From contig CAZXQG010000013.1 in NCBI GenBank assembly GCA_964642725.1, positions 1 through 64,000 of the forward strand: a stretch of DNA of 64,000 bases. The letters are read 5' to 3'. A program made the position numbers and the translations under genes. This DNA is from JAGVPT01 sp964642725. Lineage in GTDB: Bacteria > Bacteroidota > Ignavibacteria > UBA10030 > UBA8401. The notes under the pieces are model-generated. The model was not told where the DNA came from. It ran no database searches and saw nothing but the letters and a program-made list of their open reading frames with translations. Of the stretch, positions 34,438 to 43,184 are shown one piece after another (position 1 is the first letter of the stretch; the number at the start of each line of letters is the position of its first letter).

Positions 34438-35256
34438 TTAACCTCTATCCACTTCCTCGTCGCCGAACACTTCTATCTCCGGCACATCGGGCAGGATGCC
34501 GAGATAGAAGGCGTAACGGAAAAATTCGCCAAGGGCTTCACGGGCTTCGTCGTCAAAGCCGTAGGTGTAGCTTTCAAGCTGCTGCTCCATTGCCTCAACA
34601 GGATACGACAATTCTTTCGCTTGTTGCAAGGCAATCGTCGAAAGCGAGGCTTTCCCCAGTTCTTGCGAGGTGAAAAGCAGCGATGCGATTTCTTTTTTGT
34701 ATTTCTCTTTTCGGGCGGCACAAAGGAGATGGGTGAACGGAAGCTCGGTCATGTCGGTCCATTCGTCAACGAGGTCAAGTGTCGGGCCTTCCCACTGTGA
34801 CGCGAGCAGTGCGTTGCCTGTAAGAAGAGCGGCATCCGCCTTCAACAGCATTTGCTGCACCGAGCCGATGACCGGTACGATGACAATGTCCTGTTCAAAT
34901 TTCTCGGAAAGTATGATCTTGGCGAGGATAATATCGGATGAAGAGCCGGCGCCGACGGCAACGGATGTGATTGAGCGGATATTCCGATTTACGCAGAGCA
35001 CGCTTGTCCGGCTTTCCCCCCGTGAAGAAACGCCGATCGATGGATACAGCGAAAAGTCCGAACTGTTGCGCGCAAACTCAACGGGTCCGATCATGGCCGC
35101 ATCGCATTCATCGTTCAGAATGCGTTCGGTGTTCACTCCGGCACTTTCAAAGAAAAGTCCCGCCGCAGCGGGACTTTCCGGTTGCTGTAATCCGAAGAGT
35201 ACCGGCCGACAAAAGAAATCGGGGACTGCCCCTATTCGAAATTGATTTCCGGGCAC
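34438..35256 (-). CDS. MqnA/MqnD-family protein (menaquinone biosynthesis-like)
   Basis: The predicted 272-residue protein is of the MqnA/MqnD fold, related to chorismate dehydratase of the futalosine menaquinone pathway and to periplasmic-binding proteins. It begins RIGAVPDFFCRPVLFGL, with NDECDAAMIGPVEFAR, SIGVSSRGESRTSVL and ADAALLTGNALLASQW in the expected places. The frame is open far upstream through rplS, but the GTG at 35256 just after the rplS stop gives the family's usual start; no ribosome-binding site is clear. Assignment as MqnA itself is not certain, since the family includes other enzymes. Confidence 0.75.
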   Translation of the reverse strand: MPGNQFRIGAVPDFFCRPVLFGLQQPESPAAAGLFFESAGVNTERILNDECDAAMIGPVEFARNSSDFSLYPSIGVSSRGESRTSVLCVNRNIRSITSVAVGAGSSSDIILAKIILSEKFEQDIVIVPVIGSVQQMLLKADAALLTGNALLASQWEGPTLDLVDEWTDMTELPFTHLLCAARKEKYKKEIASLLFTSQELGKASLSTIALQQAKELSYPVEAMEQQLESYTYGFDDEAREALGEFFRYAFYLGILPDVPEIEVFGDEEVDRG

Positions 35257-35263
35257 TCGGGAC

Positions 35264-35605
35264 TCAGTTGCCCGTTTTTTGGCGGATCTGTTTCGCGGCA
35301 AGGTCGCGCAAATAATAGAGCTTCGCGCGGCGGACCTTGCTCGATTTAATCTTTTCAATCTTGGCAATGCGGGGAGAGTGCGTGGGAAAAATCCTCTCAA
35401 CTCCTACTCCATCGGATACTTTTCTGATCCTGAAGGTCGCTCCCATTCCGCTTCCGCGCTTGCCGATTACGACGCCTTGAAATTGCTGAATACGTTCCTT
35501 GTCGCCTTCGATGACGCGCAGGTGGACATTCAATGTATCGCCCGGCGAAAATTCGGGGAGGTTCGTTTTCAGTTGAGTTGCTTCTACCAATTTGATCTTG
35601 CTCAT
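35264..35605 (-). CDS. rplS: 50S ribosomal protein L19
   Basis: The 113-residue ribosomal protein carries the L19 core FSPGDTLNVHLRVIEGDKER, FQGVVIGKRGSG and FPTHSPRIAKIEKIKSSKVR, ending in KLYYLRDLAAKQIRQKTGN. It lies at the interface of the two subunits. It follows trmD, as in most bacteria, and its length is normal. Confidence 0.97.
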   Translation of the reverse strand: MSKIKLVEATQLKTNLPEFSPGDTLNVHLRVIEGDKERIQQFQGVVIGKRGSGMGATFRIRKVSDGVGVERIFPTHSPRIAKIEKIKSSKVRRAKLYYLRDLAAKQIRQKTGN

Positions 35606-35629
35606 TGCTTTACTCCGTTCGTTAACCTG

Positions 35630-36316
35630 TTATTTTTTATGAATCAAATCTTCCCGGCGCTCTTCAGTCCGCTTCTTTCTCTCTTCATCGCGCCATGCGG
35701 CAATTTCCTTGTGATTCCCCGACAGCAGAATGTCCGGCACTTTCATTCCGCGGTATTCCGGCGGCCGGGTGTAATGAGGGCTGTCCAATAATCCGTCCTG
35801 AAACGAATCCGTCAGCGCCGACTCTCCGTCCCCGATTACTCCCGGTATCACTCTCACGACGGCGTCCGCTATCACCAGTGCAGCCAGTTCGCCCCCCGTC
35901 AGCACATAGTCGCCGATCGAAAGCTCGCGTGTTATCACGGATTGCCTAACGCGTTCATCGACGCCTTTGTAATGTCCGCAAAGGATCATCACGTTTGATT
36001 TCAACGATACGTCGTTGGCGATTTTTTGCGTGAACGGTTCTCCGTCCGCGCTGACATAAATGATCTCATCGTATGTCCTCTGCGCCTGAAGCGATTCGAT
36101 ACATTCAATGATCGGCTCCGGTTTCAGAATCATCCCGGCTCCGCCGCCGTACGGCGCTTCGTCGAGCGTGTGATGTTTGTCGTGCGTAAATGTCCGCAGA
36201 TCGTGCACGACAATCTCGGCCAGTTTTTTCTCCTGCGCGATTTTCAGGATACTCTCGCTGAGCGGGCTGACGAGCAATTTCGGGACTGCAGAGAGAATGT
36301 CGATTCGTATGCTCAT
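35630..36316 (-). CDS. trmD: tRNA (guanine-37-N1) methyltransferase TrmD
   Basis: TrmD methylates G37 of tRNAs to prevent frameshifting. From the ATG at 36316, which has AGAAGG seven bases upstream, the 228-residue protein carries the SPOUT knot motifs: DLRTFTHDKHHTLDEAPYGG near residues 37-56, LCGHYKGVDERV, and IGDYVLTGGELAALV. An earlier in-frame start adds only six residues. The C-terminus is basic. It overlaps neither neighbour and sits between rimM and rplS. Confidence 0.97.
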   Translation of the reverse strand: MSIRIDILSAVPKLLVSPLSESILKIAQEKKLAEIVVHDLRTFTHDKHHTLDEAPYGGGAGMILKPEPIIECIESLQAQRTYDEIIYVSADGEPFTQKIANDVSLKSNVMILCGHYKGVDERVRQSVITRELSIGDYVLTGGELAALVIADAVVRVIPGVIGDGESALTDSFQDGLLDSPHYTRPPEYRGMKVPDILLSGNHKEIAAWRDEERKKRTEERREDLIHKK

Positions 36317-36330
36317 ATCGCTGCCTTCTC

Positions 36331-36897
36331 TCAAACCGTCCGAAGATCCGAAGAATCGTCGGCCTGCCCGTCAAAAAGTCCATTCGGGGGTTCGATCGTC
36401 ATCGTTCGGTTTTTCACATCCACGCTCCGAATAATATCGCGAACCGCAGGAACCATGATTTCGCCCCTGCCCGTCTCCACTACGTAAACATCCTGGGCAG
36501 GATACCTGACAACATCCCGAACGACGCCGAGCACCTTCTTCCGGGAATCACACACGGACATTCCGATAATGTCGTCCACAAAAAATTCGCCGGGCGCCAG
36601 CCGCTTCCGCGCCGTTTCTTCGACATATAAAAATTGACCGATCAGTGCTTCCGCCGCGTTCCGGTCATCGACATCCTGAAATTTTATGTAGATATCGTTT
36701 CCGCGCGGTGAAACTTTTTCAATTCTTCTTTCGACAACCGTGTCTTCGTTCTTCCCCGCCAGCACGGAACCGAGTTTTTTAAACTCATCGTATGACCGTG
36801 AATAGGAATGAACTTTCACTTCTCCTTTCACGCCGAAAACTTTTGCAATAACGCCGACAGCGTATAGATGACGGCGCGCCGCTTGGTCTGATTTCAC
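36331..36897 (-). CDS. rimM: Ribosome maturation factor RimM
   Basis: RimM helps to mature the 30S subunit head through its PRC-barrel domain. The 188-residue product has the N-terminal RimM domain (VGVIAKVFGVKGEVKVHSY) and a C-terminal PRC-barrel (FFVDDIIGMSVCD, VRYPAQDVYVVET, MVPAVRDIIRSVDV), followed by a short acidic tail. Start is a GTG at 36897 with GGAAAG just upstream. Gene order khpA-rimM-trmD-rplS supports the identification. Confidence 0.95.
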   Translation of the reverse strand: MKSDQAARRHLYAVGVIAKVFGVKGEVKVHSYSRSYDEFKKLGSVLAGKNEDTVVERRIEKVSPRGNDIYIKFQDVDDRNAAEALIGQFLYVEETARKRLAPGEFFVDDIIGMSVCDSRKKVLGVVRDVVRYPAQDVYVVETGRGEIMVPAVRDIIRSVDVKNRTMTIEPPNGLFDGQADDSSDLRTV

Positions 36898-36935
36898 AAC
36901 TTTCCGCCCGTTCAGAATGACTCCGGTGCCAACCC

Positions 36936-37166
36936 TTAATCCAGCACTTCAAGCATCGCGCGCTTGCCGTTCTTCGCCGCAACCGCGCTTAACAGCACTC
37001 TCATCGCCTGGGCGGTCCGGCCTTTGCGTCCTATAATTTTTCCTACGTCGGCTTCCCCTACTTTCAACTTGAGAATCACCTTTCCTTCTTTCTCTTCATC
37101 AATGAGAGAAACGTCATCCGGGTTATCGACAAGTTGCTTGGCGATATATTCAATGAAGTCCCGCAT
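36936..37166 (-). CDS. khpA: KH-domain RNA-binding protein KhpA
   Basis: A 76-residue single KH-domain protein with the GxxG loop in VGKIIGRKGRTAQAMRVLL. In other bacteria KhpA binds RNA widely, often with KhpB. The ATG at 37166 is preceded by a strong AGGAGG; an ATG 69 bases upstream is in frame but lacks any such signal. It lies between rpsP and rimM, the usual place. Confidence 0.94.
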   Translation of the reverse strand: MRDFIEYIAKQLVDNPDDVSLIDEEKEGKVILKLKVGEADVGKIIGRKGRTAQAMRVLLSAVAAKNGKRAMLEVLD

Positions 37167-37312
37167 AGCACCTCCTAGAAGCTGTTCGAAAAACTTCCGC
37201 CTGCGGCGGATCAGCCTTAGCTGAACTGCAAACAAATCGTTGTGGTCAGACTGCTTGAGTTGTCTTCCGTACGTCGGGGAGACAAATGCTTCAGCGAAGG
37301 AAAAAACCTTCG

Positions 37313-37762
37313 TTATGCTTGCGCAGGAGCAGCCGGGGCGGCGGCTGCAGGCTGGGCCGGAGCCTCCTGTGCGACAACCTTCTTTTTCTTCTTTGCGGCG
37401 TTGCGCCGGGCGTTGCGTTCATTTTCTTTCTGAAGTTTCAGCCCTTGCATCATCTGCCATTTTTCAAATTCGGCCGCGATCGTCGCTTCGTCGGCTTTTT
37501 TCTTCTTCAAACCCCATTTCAGCCAGACACCTTTCCGGCTTAACAGATTCTTGACCGTATCGGTGGGTTGAGCGCCGCGTTCAAGCCAGTGAAAAACGCG
37601 GTCTTCTTTCAGCGTGATGGTCATGGGGTTGGTGCTCGGGTTATAGGCGCCCACGGCGTCAATAAACCGCCCGTCGCGTTTTCTACGCGAATCTACTGCC
37701 ACAATCTTGTAAATAGGCTGTTTTTTCTTGCCCATTCGTTGAAGTCGTAATTTGACTGCCAA
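37313..37762 (-). CDS. rpsP: 30S ribosomal protein S16
   Basis: The S16 core (AVKLRLQRMGKKKQPIYKIV, DGRFIDAVGAYNP, DRVFHWLERGAQPTDTVKNL) is followed by an unusually long C-terminal tail, Lys-rich then Ala/Pro/Gln-rich, giving 149 residues in place of about 80-90. Start is a TTG at 37762 with AAGGAG at good spacing; the frame continues upstream but without family similarity. Long charged or Ala/Pro-rich S16 tails are typical of Bacteroidota relatives. It stands between ffh and khpA. Confidence 0.95.
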   Translation of the reverse strand: MAVKLRLQRMGKKKQPIYKIVAVDSRRKRDGRFIDAVGAYNPSTNPMTITLKEDRVFHWLERGAQPTDTVKNLLSRKGVWLKWGLKKKKADEATIAAEFEKWQMMQGLKLQKENERNARRNAAKKKKKVVAQEAPAQPAAAAPAAPAQA

Positions 37763-37905
37763 AGATGTATCTCCTTTTTCTATAAATATGAGTAGATGCC
37801 GATTAATATGCAACTCAGCCAAGAAGATGTAGGACATCTTGCTTGAAAAAGCGCAGGTATTTGAAAAAGTCTTCTATCAATTATCATGATATGTCCTGCA
37901 TCTCG

Positions 37906-39240
37906 CTAAAACGCGCTGCCGCCAAACCGCTGCGCCATCATGCGGCCGACATTCTTTCCTTTCGTGAAATTCTTCATCATTTTTTGCATCTCGAAGAACT
38001 GCTTGAGAAGCTTGTTCACTTCCTGAACAGACCTTCCGCTTCCCATGGCGATGCGCTTCCGCCTTGATCCGTTGATAATGGCGGGGTGCTGCCGCTCCTC
38101 AATGGTCATCGACAGGATGATCGCTTCAACATATATCATATCTTTTTCATCAACATCGTTGATGTTGCCCAGCTTGTTTGCGCCCGGAATCATGGACAGC
38201 ACCTGGCTCAACGGGCCCATTTTTTTGATCTCCTGGAGCTGGCTGTAAAAATCTTCGAGCGTGAACTGCGACTTTCGTATTTTTTGCTCAAGCTGCTGTG
38301 CCTTCTCCTTATCGAACGACTGCTGCGCTTTTTCAACGAGTGTGACGATATCCCCCATACCGAGGATCCGCGACGCCATGCGTTCCGGATAGAATTGCTC
38401 GAGCGCATCAAGTTTTTCACCCGTGCCGACAAATTTGATCGGTTTCTCAACGATCGACCGGATAGAAAGAGCGGCACCGCCTCGCGTATCGCCGTCGAGT
38501 TTGGTGAGGACAACGCCGTCGAAATTGAGTCGGTCATGGAACGCTTTCGCAGTATTGACTGCATCCTGTCCTGTCATCGCATCCACCACGAACAGAATTT
38601 CATGCGGCTGGACGGACGACTTGATGCTCTCGACTTCGCGCATCATTTCTTCATCAACGTGCAGCCGGCCGGCGGTGTCGATGATCACTGTATCCCGCGC
38701 GTTCTTCCGAGCGTGGTCGATGCTGTTCTTCGCAATGTCGATTGCAGTATCAGTGCGGCTCGAGAAAACCGGAACTTCAATCTGCCCGCCGAGCGCAATC
38801 AGTTGGTCGATCGCCGCAGGACGGTAGACGTCCGCCGCAACGAGAAGCGGGCTGCGCCCTTTCGACTTCAACAAATTTGCAAGCTTTCCGGCGAAAGTCG
38901 TCTTCCCCGATCCCTGCAATCCTGCAATCAATATGACCGACGGCGGCGTTTGCGAAATCGTGATGTCGGCCTTTGCAGTACCCAGCAACGCAACCAGTTC
39001 GTCGTAGATTATTTTTACAATGAGCTGGCCGGGCGCGATGCTCGTTACAACTTCTTTTCCGAGCGACTTCTGCTGGACATTGTCAATGAACTGCTTGACG
39101 ACTTTATAGTTGACGTCCGCATCGAGCAAGACCTTGCGGACTTCGCGAAGCATCTCGGCAATGTTCGCTTCGGAAATTCTTCCTTCCCCGCGAAGCCGCT
39201 TGAGGACAGAATCTAATTTTTGAGTAAGGGTATCGAACAA
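37906..39240 (-). CDS. ffh: Signal recognition particle protein Ffh
   Basis: Ffh (SRP54) binds signal sequences and 4.5S RNA and targets proteins to the membrane. The 444-residue protein has the N domain, the GTPase G domain (GLQGSGKTTFAGKLA, DTAGRLHVDEEMM, TKLDGDTRGGAALS) and the C-terminal M domain with the RNA-binding stretch GSGRSVQEVNKLLKQFF and several methionines (FEMQKMMKNF). The start is a TTG at 39240 with no Shine-Dalgarno, directly after an AT-rich inverted repeat; no better start exists, since a stop lies five codons upstream. Confidence 0.96.
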   Translation of the reverse strand: MFDTLTQKLDSVLKRLRGEGRISEANIAEMLREVRKVLLDADVNYKVVKQFIDNVQQKSLGKEVVTSIAPGQLIVKIIYDELVALLGTAKADITISQTPPSVILIAGLQGSGKTTFAGKLANLLKSKGRSPLLVAADVYRPAAIDQLIALGGQIEVPVFSSRTDTAIDIAKNSIDHARKNARDTVIIDTAGRLHVDEEMMREVESIKSSVQPHEILFVVDAMTGQDAVNTAKAFHDRLNFDGVVLTKLDGDTRGGAALSIRSIVEKPIKFVGTGEKLDALEQFYPERMASRILGMGDIVTLVEKAQQSFDKEKAQQLEQKIRKSQFTLEDFYSQLQEIKKMGPLSQVLSMIPGANKLGNINDVDEKDMIYVEAIILSMTIEERQHPAIINGSRRKRIAMGSGRSVQEVNKLLKQFFEMQKMMKNFTKGKNVGRMMAQRFGGSAF

Positions 39241-39242
39241 GG

Positions 39243-39334
39243 CAATTAAGAATTATGAATTAATAATTAAGAATTAAAAAACCCTGGACGGTATGTTTCA
39301 ATTATTAATTCTTAATTATTAATTTTTAATTAAC
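39243..39334. repeat. AT-rich inverted repeat between ffh and atpG
   Basis: Left arm AATTAAGAATTATGAATTAA and right arm built of TTAATTCTTAATTATTAAT are imperfect inverted copies of about 33 bases around the 15-base centre CCCTGGACGGTATGT. Repeats of the AATTAAGAATT type are low-complexity, likely prone to slippage. It may act as a weak bidirectional terminator or supply the ffh promoter. Confidence 0.6.
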
Positions 39335-39335
39335 T

Positions 39336-40232
39336 TCAGCCTGCTTTCTTCAGTGCTTCCGCACCGCTGACAATTTCAAGCAGTTCCTTCGTGATGGACG
39401 CCTGGCGGGCCTTATTGTAGGACAACTCAAGCGAGCTGATCATTTCTTTTGCGTTTGTTGACGCATTCTCCATCGCGGTCATACGCGCTCCTTGCTCGGC
39501 GGCGTTCGACTCCAGGAGCACACGCCACATTTGAAAATTCAGGTGTTTCGGCACGAGTGCAGAAATAATCTCTTCACTCGACGGCTCATAAATGTAATCG
39601 ACGAGCGAGCGGAGTCTCTTCTGGTCGGCTTTCTCGACAGCCTCGGGAGGAATGGGAAGAAAGAGTTCGATCGCTATGCGCTGTTGGGCTGCATTCTTGA
39701 ATTCGTTGTAGACCACAACGACTTTATCGAACTTTTTCGCAGCGTAACCGTCCACAATTTCTTTCACGATTGTCCGGGCATTGCCGAAATTCAGCGAGTT
39801 GAAAATTCCGATCTGCTTGGAGAGAATCTCGTAATTTCGCTTGTTGAAGAACTCGAATCCCTTCCTTCCGATGCAGAAGAGTTTCACGTTTCCCGCGGCG
39901 AACAGATCTTTATAGCTGTTGTTGATGTGGCTGACGGCAGCACGTACGACGTTCGTGTTAAACGCGCCGCACAATCCGCGGTCGGCGGTAACCACGATGA
40001 CGGCGACTTTCTCAACGGGGCGCTGCGTCAGCACGGGATATTTTGCAGCATCAACTTTGCCGGAAAGATGACGAAGCATTTCCGCCATCTTGCGGGCATA
40101 CGGCCGCGCCTGAAGAATTGATTCCTGGGCGCGGCGCAGTTTTGCGGCGGCAACCATCTTCATCGCCTTGGTGATCTTCTGCGTGCTCTTGACGCCGGCA
40201 ATGCTCCTTCGTATGTCGCGCAGCGTAGCCAT
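39336..40232 (-). CDS. atpG: ATP synthase F1 gamma subunit
   Basis: Central shaft of F1. The 298-residue protein starts ATLRDIRRSIAGVKSTQKIT and has the family motif TADRGLCGAFN and ends with ENASTNAKEMISSLELSYNK, all typical of gamma. It closes the operon; two bases separate it from atpA. No atpD or atpC follows. Confidence 0.97.
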   Translation of the reverse strand: MATLRDIRRSIAGVKSTQKITKAMKMVAAAKLRRAQESILQARPYARKMAEMLRHLSGKVDAAKYPVLTQRPVEKVAVIVVTADRGLCGAFNTNVVRAAVSHINNSYKDLFAAGNVKLFCIGRKGFEFFNKRNYEILSKQIGIFNSLNFGNARTIVKEIVDGYAAKKFDKVVVVYNEFKNAAQQRIAIELFLPIPPEAVEKADQKRLRSLVDYIYEPSSEEIISALVPKHLNFQMWRVLLESNAAEQGARMTAMENASTNAKEMISSLELSYNKARQASITKELLEIVSGAEALKKAG

Positions 40233-40234
40233 AA

Positions 40235-41785
40235 TTACGCCGACACGCTGAATGTATCCATGAATTCTTTCGCGATCGCCTGAATGCGTTTTGTGATGTC
40301 GTCCGTCAATTCCTTTTTCTCTGCGATGATGTCGAGAAGGTCCTTGTGGCGGGTTTCCGCAATTTCAAGAAACTCTTTCTCAAACGGGAGCACCCGGTCA
40401 ATCGGCAACTGGTCCAGAAAGCCCGATGTGCCGAGGTACAGCATGATGACTTGTTTCTCGACAGGCATCGGTACGTACTGTCTCTGCTTCAGCACTTCGA
40501 CAAGACGCGAACCGCGCTGCAACTGCTGCTGCGTTGCCTTGTCAAGGTCGGAGCCGAATTTCGCGAATGCTTCCAGCTCTCGGTACTGCGCAAGGTCTAG
40601 ACGGAGGCGCCCGGCAACTTTTTTCATCGCTTTGATCTGTGCATTCCCACCGACGCGAGACACGGAAATGCCGACGTTGATAGCGGGGCGAACGCCGGAA
40701 TTGAATAAATTCGGCTCGAGGAAAATCTGCCCGTCGGTGATCGAGATGACGTTTGTCGGAATATACGCTGCAACATCGCCTGCCTGTGTCTCGATGATCG
40801 GGAGCGCTGTCAGGCTTCCACCGCCAAGTTCATCGCTCAACTTTGAGGCGCGTTCGAGAAGACGGGAATGAAGATAGAATACGTCACCGGGATATGCTTC
40901 ACGTCCAGGCGGACGGCGCAGCAACAGCGATACTTCACGGTATGCCGCCGCATGCTTGGATAAATCATCATACACCACCAGCACATCGCGCCCGCTGTCG
41001 CGGAAAAACTCGCCGAGCGTTGCGCCTGCGTATGGTGCAATGAACTGCAAAGGAGCCGGGTCGCTCGCTGTCGCAGAAATAATTGCAGTATATTCCATCG
41101 CTCCCGTTTCTTCAAGCTTTGTCATCACCTGCGCAACGGTCGATCCCTTCTGGCCGATCGCAACATAGATACAGTAAACCGGATTGACTCCGTCCTTCTT
41201 CGCTTTCTCGGAGTGCGTGTATTTTTGATTAATAATCGTATCGAGAGCAACGGCAGTTTTCCCTGTTTGGCGGTCGCCGATGATTAATTCGCGTTGTCCG
41301 CGTCCGATAGGAACCATTCCGTCGATTGCTTTCAATCCGGTCTGGAGCGGCTGCTTCACCGGCTGGCGCTGGATAACCCCAAGAGCCTTTCTTTCGAGAG
41401 GAGAAAATTTTTCTGTTTTGATCGCCCCGCGTCCGTCAATCGGCTGCCCGAGCGGGTTGATCACGCGACCGAGCATAGCCTCACCGACCGGCATTGACGC
41501 GACACGTTTCGTTCGCTTTACCGTGTCGCCTTCTTTGATCTTTGTGTCGTCGCCGAAAAGAACGCAGCCGACGTTGTCTTCTTCAAGGTTCAGCACCATG
41601 CCGAAAACATCGTTCGGAAATTCAATCAGCTCGCTTGCCATTACCTTGGACAAGCCGTAGAGGCGCGCAATGCCGTCGCCGACCTGCAGCACCGTGCCGA
41701 CATCATAAATATCGATTTCTTTTTCAAAGCCGGAGAGCTGCTTCCGCAGCACCGCAGTTATTTCATCGGGTCGTACTTCCGCCAT
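40235..41785 (-). CDS. atpA: ATP synthase F1 alpha subunit
   Basis: The non-catalytic nucleotide-binding subunit. The protein (516 residues from the ATG at 41785) has Walker A GDRQTGKTAVALDT, the alpha signature region PAINVGISVSRVGG, and normal length. The frame allows a start two codons upstream, but MAEVRPDE is the typical start. It lies between atpH and atpG. Confidence 0.98.
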   Translation of the reverse strand: MAEVRPDEITAVLRKQLSGFEKEIDIYDVGTVLQVGDGIARLYGLSKVMASELIEFPNDVFGMVLNLEEDNVGCVLFGDDTKIKEGDTVKRTKRVASMPVGEAMLGRVINPLGQPIDGRGAIKTEKFSPLERKALGVIQRQPVKQPLQTGLKAIDGMVPIGRGQRELIIGDRQTGKTAVALDTIINQKYTHSEKAKKDGVNPVYCIYVAIGQKGSTVAQVMTKLEETGAMEYTAIISATASDPAPLQFIAPYAGATLGEFFRDSGRDVLVVYDDLSKHAAAYREVSLLLRRPPGREAYPGDVFYLHSRLLERASKLSDELGGGSLTALPIIETQAGDVAAYIPTNVISITDGQIFLEPNLFNSGVRPAINVGISVSRVGGNAQIKAMKKVAGRLRLDLAQYRELEAFAKFGSDLDKATQQQLQRGSRLVEVLKQRQYVPMPVEKQVIMLYLGTSGFLDQLPIDRVLPFEKEFLEIAETRHKDLLDIIAEKKELTDDITKRIQAIAKEFMDTFSVSA

Positions 41786-41812
41786 TGTCATATCCTTGTT
41801 TGATTCAACAAA

Positions 41813-42367
41813 TTAATTCTTTGAAACAGAGCCGTCTTTCAGCCGCGAGCGTAAAAGCTCAAGTTGACGGCGGATGCTTCCGTCCAGCGTTGTGTCTCCA
41901 ACTTTTGCAACGAAGCCTCCCTTTAGAACCTTGTCAAGGCTGAACGAGACACGAACTTTTTTTTGTGTATACGATTCCAATTGCCGTATCAATGATTTTT
42001 CCTGCTCCGCGGAGAATTTCACAGCGGAGCGGACATCGACCGAAACAATGCCGAGCTGGTCGTCCCGAAGGATGAAATATTGTTCGAGCACTTCGGCTAA
42101 AACATCTTCGCGCCTTTTTTCTATGATCGCCGCAAGATATGCATTCACCTCCGCACCGATTTTTTTACCGAAGATTTCCGCCATAACGGCTTTCTTCTTC
42201 TCTTTTGATACGACGGGACTTGCCAGAAGCGAACGGAGTTCTCTGGACGACTTGATTGTCGATTGCACCGTCAGCAGGTCGTCTGCGATTGTCTCGGGTT
42301 TCTTCGCGTCGCCGGTCAACGCCATCAATGCGGACGCGTATCGTTTTGCAACTCTGAGGTTACTCAT
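41813..42367 (-). CDS. atpH: ATP synthase delta subunit (OSCP)
   Basis: The delta subunit links F1 to the peripheral stalk. The 184-residue protein has the OSCP pattern (VAKRYASALMALTGD near the start, RSLLASPVVSKEKKKAV, and the C-terminal GGFVAKVGDTTLDGSIRRQL). The ATG at 42367 overlaps the atpF stop in a TGATG junction. Length is normal. Confidence 0.96.
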   Translation of the reverse strand: MSNLRVAKRYASALMALTGDAKKPETIADDLLTVQSTIKSSRELRSLLASPVVSKEKKKAVMAEIFGKKIGAEVNAYLAAIIEKRREDVLAEVLEQYFILRDDQLGIVSVDVRSAVKFSAEQEKSLIRQLESYTQKKVRVSFSLDKVLKGGFVAKVGDTTLDGSIRRQLELLRSRLKDGSVSKN

Positions 42368-42852
42368 CAATTCTTCGGAAGCGATTGGAGAACTTTGTCA
42401 ACGAGCTTTTTTTGCCTTGCCTCGTCGAGCGTTTCGTCGATGATCTTTTCGGCGGCGTTCATCGCAAGGTCGGCAACTTCGTTTTTCAATTGAAGAAGCG
42501 CCGTTTCCTTTTCGCGTTGAATATCTTCTTTTGCCTGCCCCATCATCGTCTTTGCGCTTTCGTGGGCTTTGGCGACGATTTCGTTCTTCATCTGTTCGGC
42601 CAACTCGCGGCCTTCTTTAAGAATGCGCGATGTCTCTTCGTTCGCCCGCTTCATTGCCGCCGTGTTTTCCGCGAGCAGCCGTTCCGATTCATTTCTTGCC
42701 TCTTCAGCTTTGAGCAGCGCATCGCGGATACTTTGTTCCCGCGCATGCAATGCACTAACCAGCGGCTTCCAAGCCACTTTGCCGAGGATAAAAAGCAGGA
42801 TAAGAAAGGTAATGATCGTCCAGAGGATGAGTCCCGGATTGATGTCTAACAT
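42367..42852 (-). CDS. atpF: ATP synthase Fo b subunit
   Basis: Peripheral stalk subunit b: a single N-terminal membrane helix (about residues 6-25, LILWTIITFLILLFILGKVAW) and a long charged coiled coil rich in Ala, Glu and Lys to the end. At 161 residues its length is normal. It lies between atpE and atpH. Confidence 0.95.
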   Translation of the reverse strand: MLDINPGLILWTIITFLILLFILGKVAWKPLVSALHAREQSIRDALLKAEEARNESERLLAENTAAMKRANEETSRILKEGRELAEQMKNEIVAKAHESAKTMMGQAKEDIQREKETALLQLKNEVADLAMNAAEKIIDETLDEARQKKLVDKVLQSLPKN

Positions 42853-42870
42853 ATCGATCCCTGTTGAGTT

Positions 42871-43128
42871 TTACTTGGTTGCAAGAATAATGCAAATGGC
42901 CAACGCAAAAAAGGTTGCGCCTTCGATCAGTGCTGCCGCGATCAACATCGATGTGCGTACCTGGCCTGCAACTTCGGGCTGGCGGCCGCTTGCTTCCATC
43001 GCTGCTGCTGCGAGTTTGCCGATTCCGAGGCCCGCTCCGACAACGGTGATCGCTGCTCCGAACCCTGCTGCCAAATACCCCCATTGTGTTGCAACGGCTT
43101 TCGCGACTTCAATTGGATTTGCTTCCAT
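42871..43128 (-). CDS. atpE: ATP synthase Fo c subunit
   Basis: The rotor-ring subunit, 85 residues with two helices. The first helix carries the GAGLGIG glycine pattern, the loop GRQPEV is the usual RQP motif, and the second helix carries the ion-binding Glu in AALIEGATFFAL. The Gln and Ser/Tyr residues that mark sodium-dependent c subunits are absent, so proton coupling is likely. Confidence 0.96.
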   Translation of the reverse strand: MEANPIEVAKAVATQWGYLAAGFGAAITVVGAGLGIGKLAAAAMEASGRQPEVAGQVRTSMLIAAALIEGATFFALAICIILATK

Positions 43129-43184
43129 TATGTTTCTCCTATAAGTATAGATGGTATAAATAGTGAACGATGTTCTCTAGAATT

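Noticed and set aside
38086..39216. 376-codon open frame on the plus strand opposite ffh
   Set aside because: It is fully antisense to a strongly conserved gene; codon bias of ffh leaves the opposite frame open. No signal, motif or ribosome-binding site.
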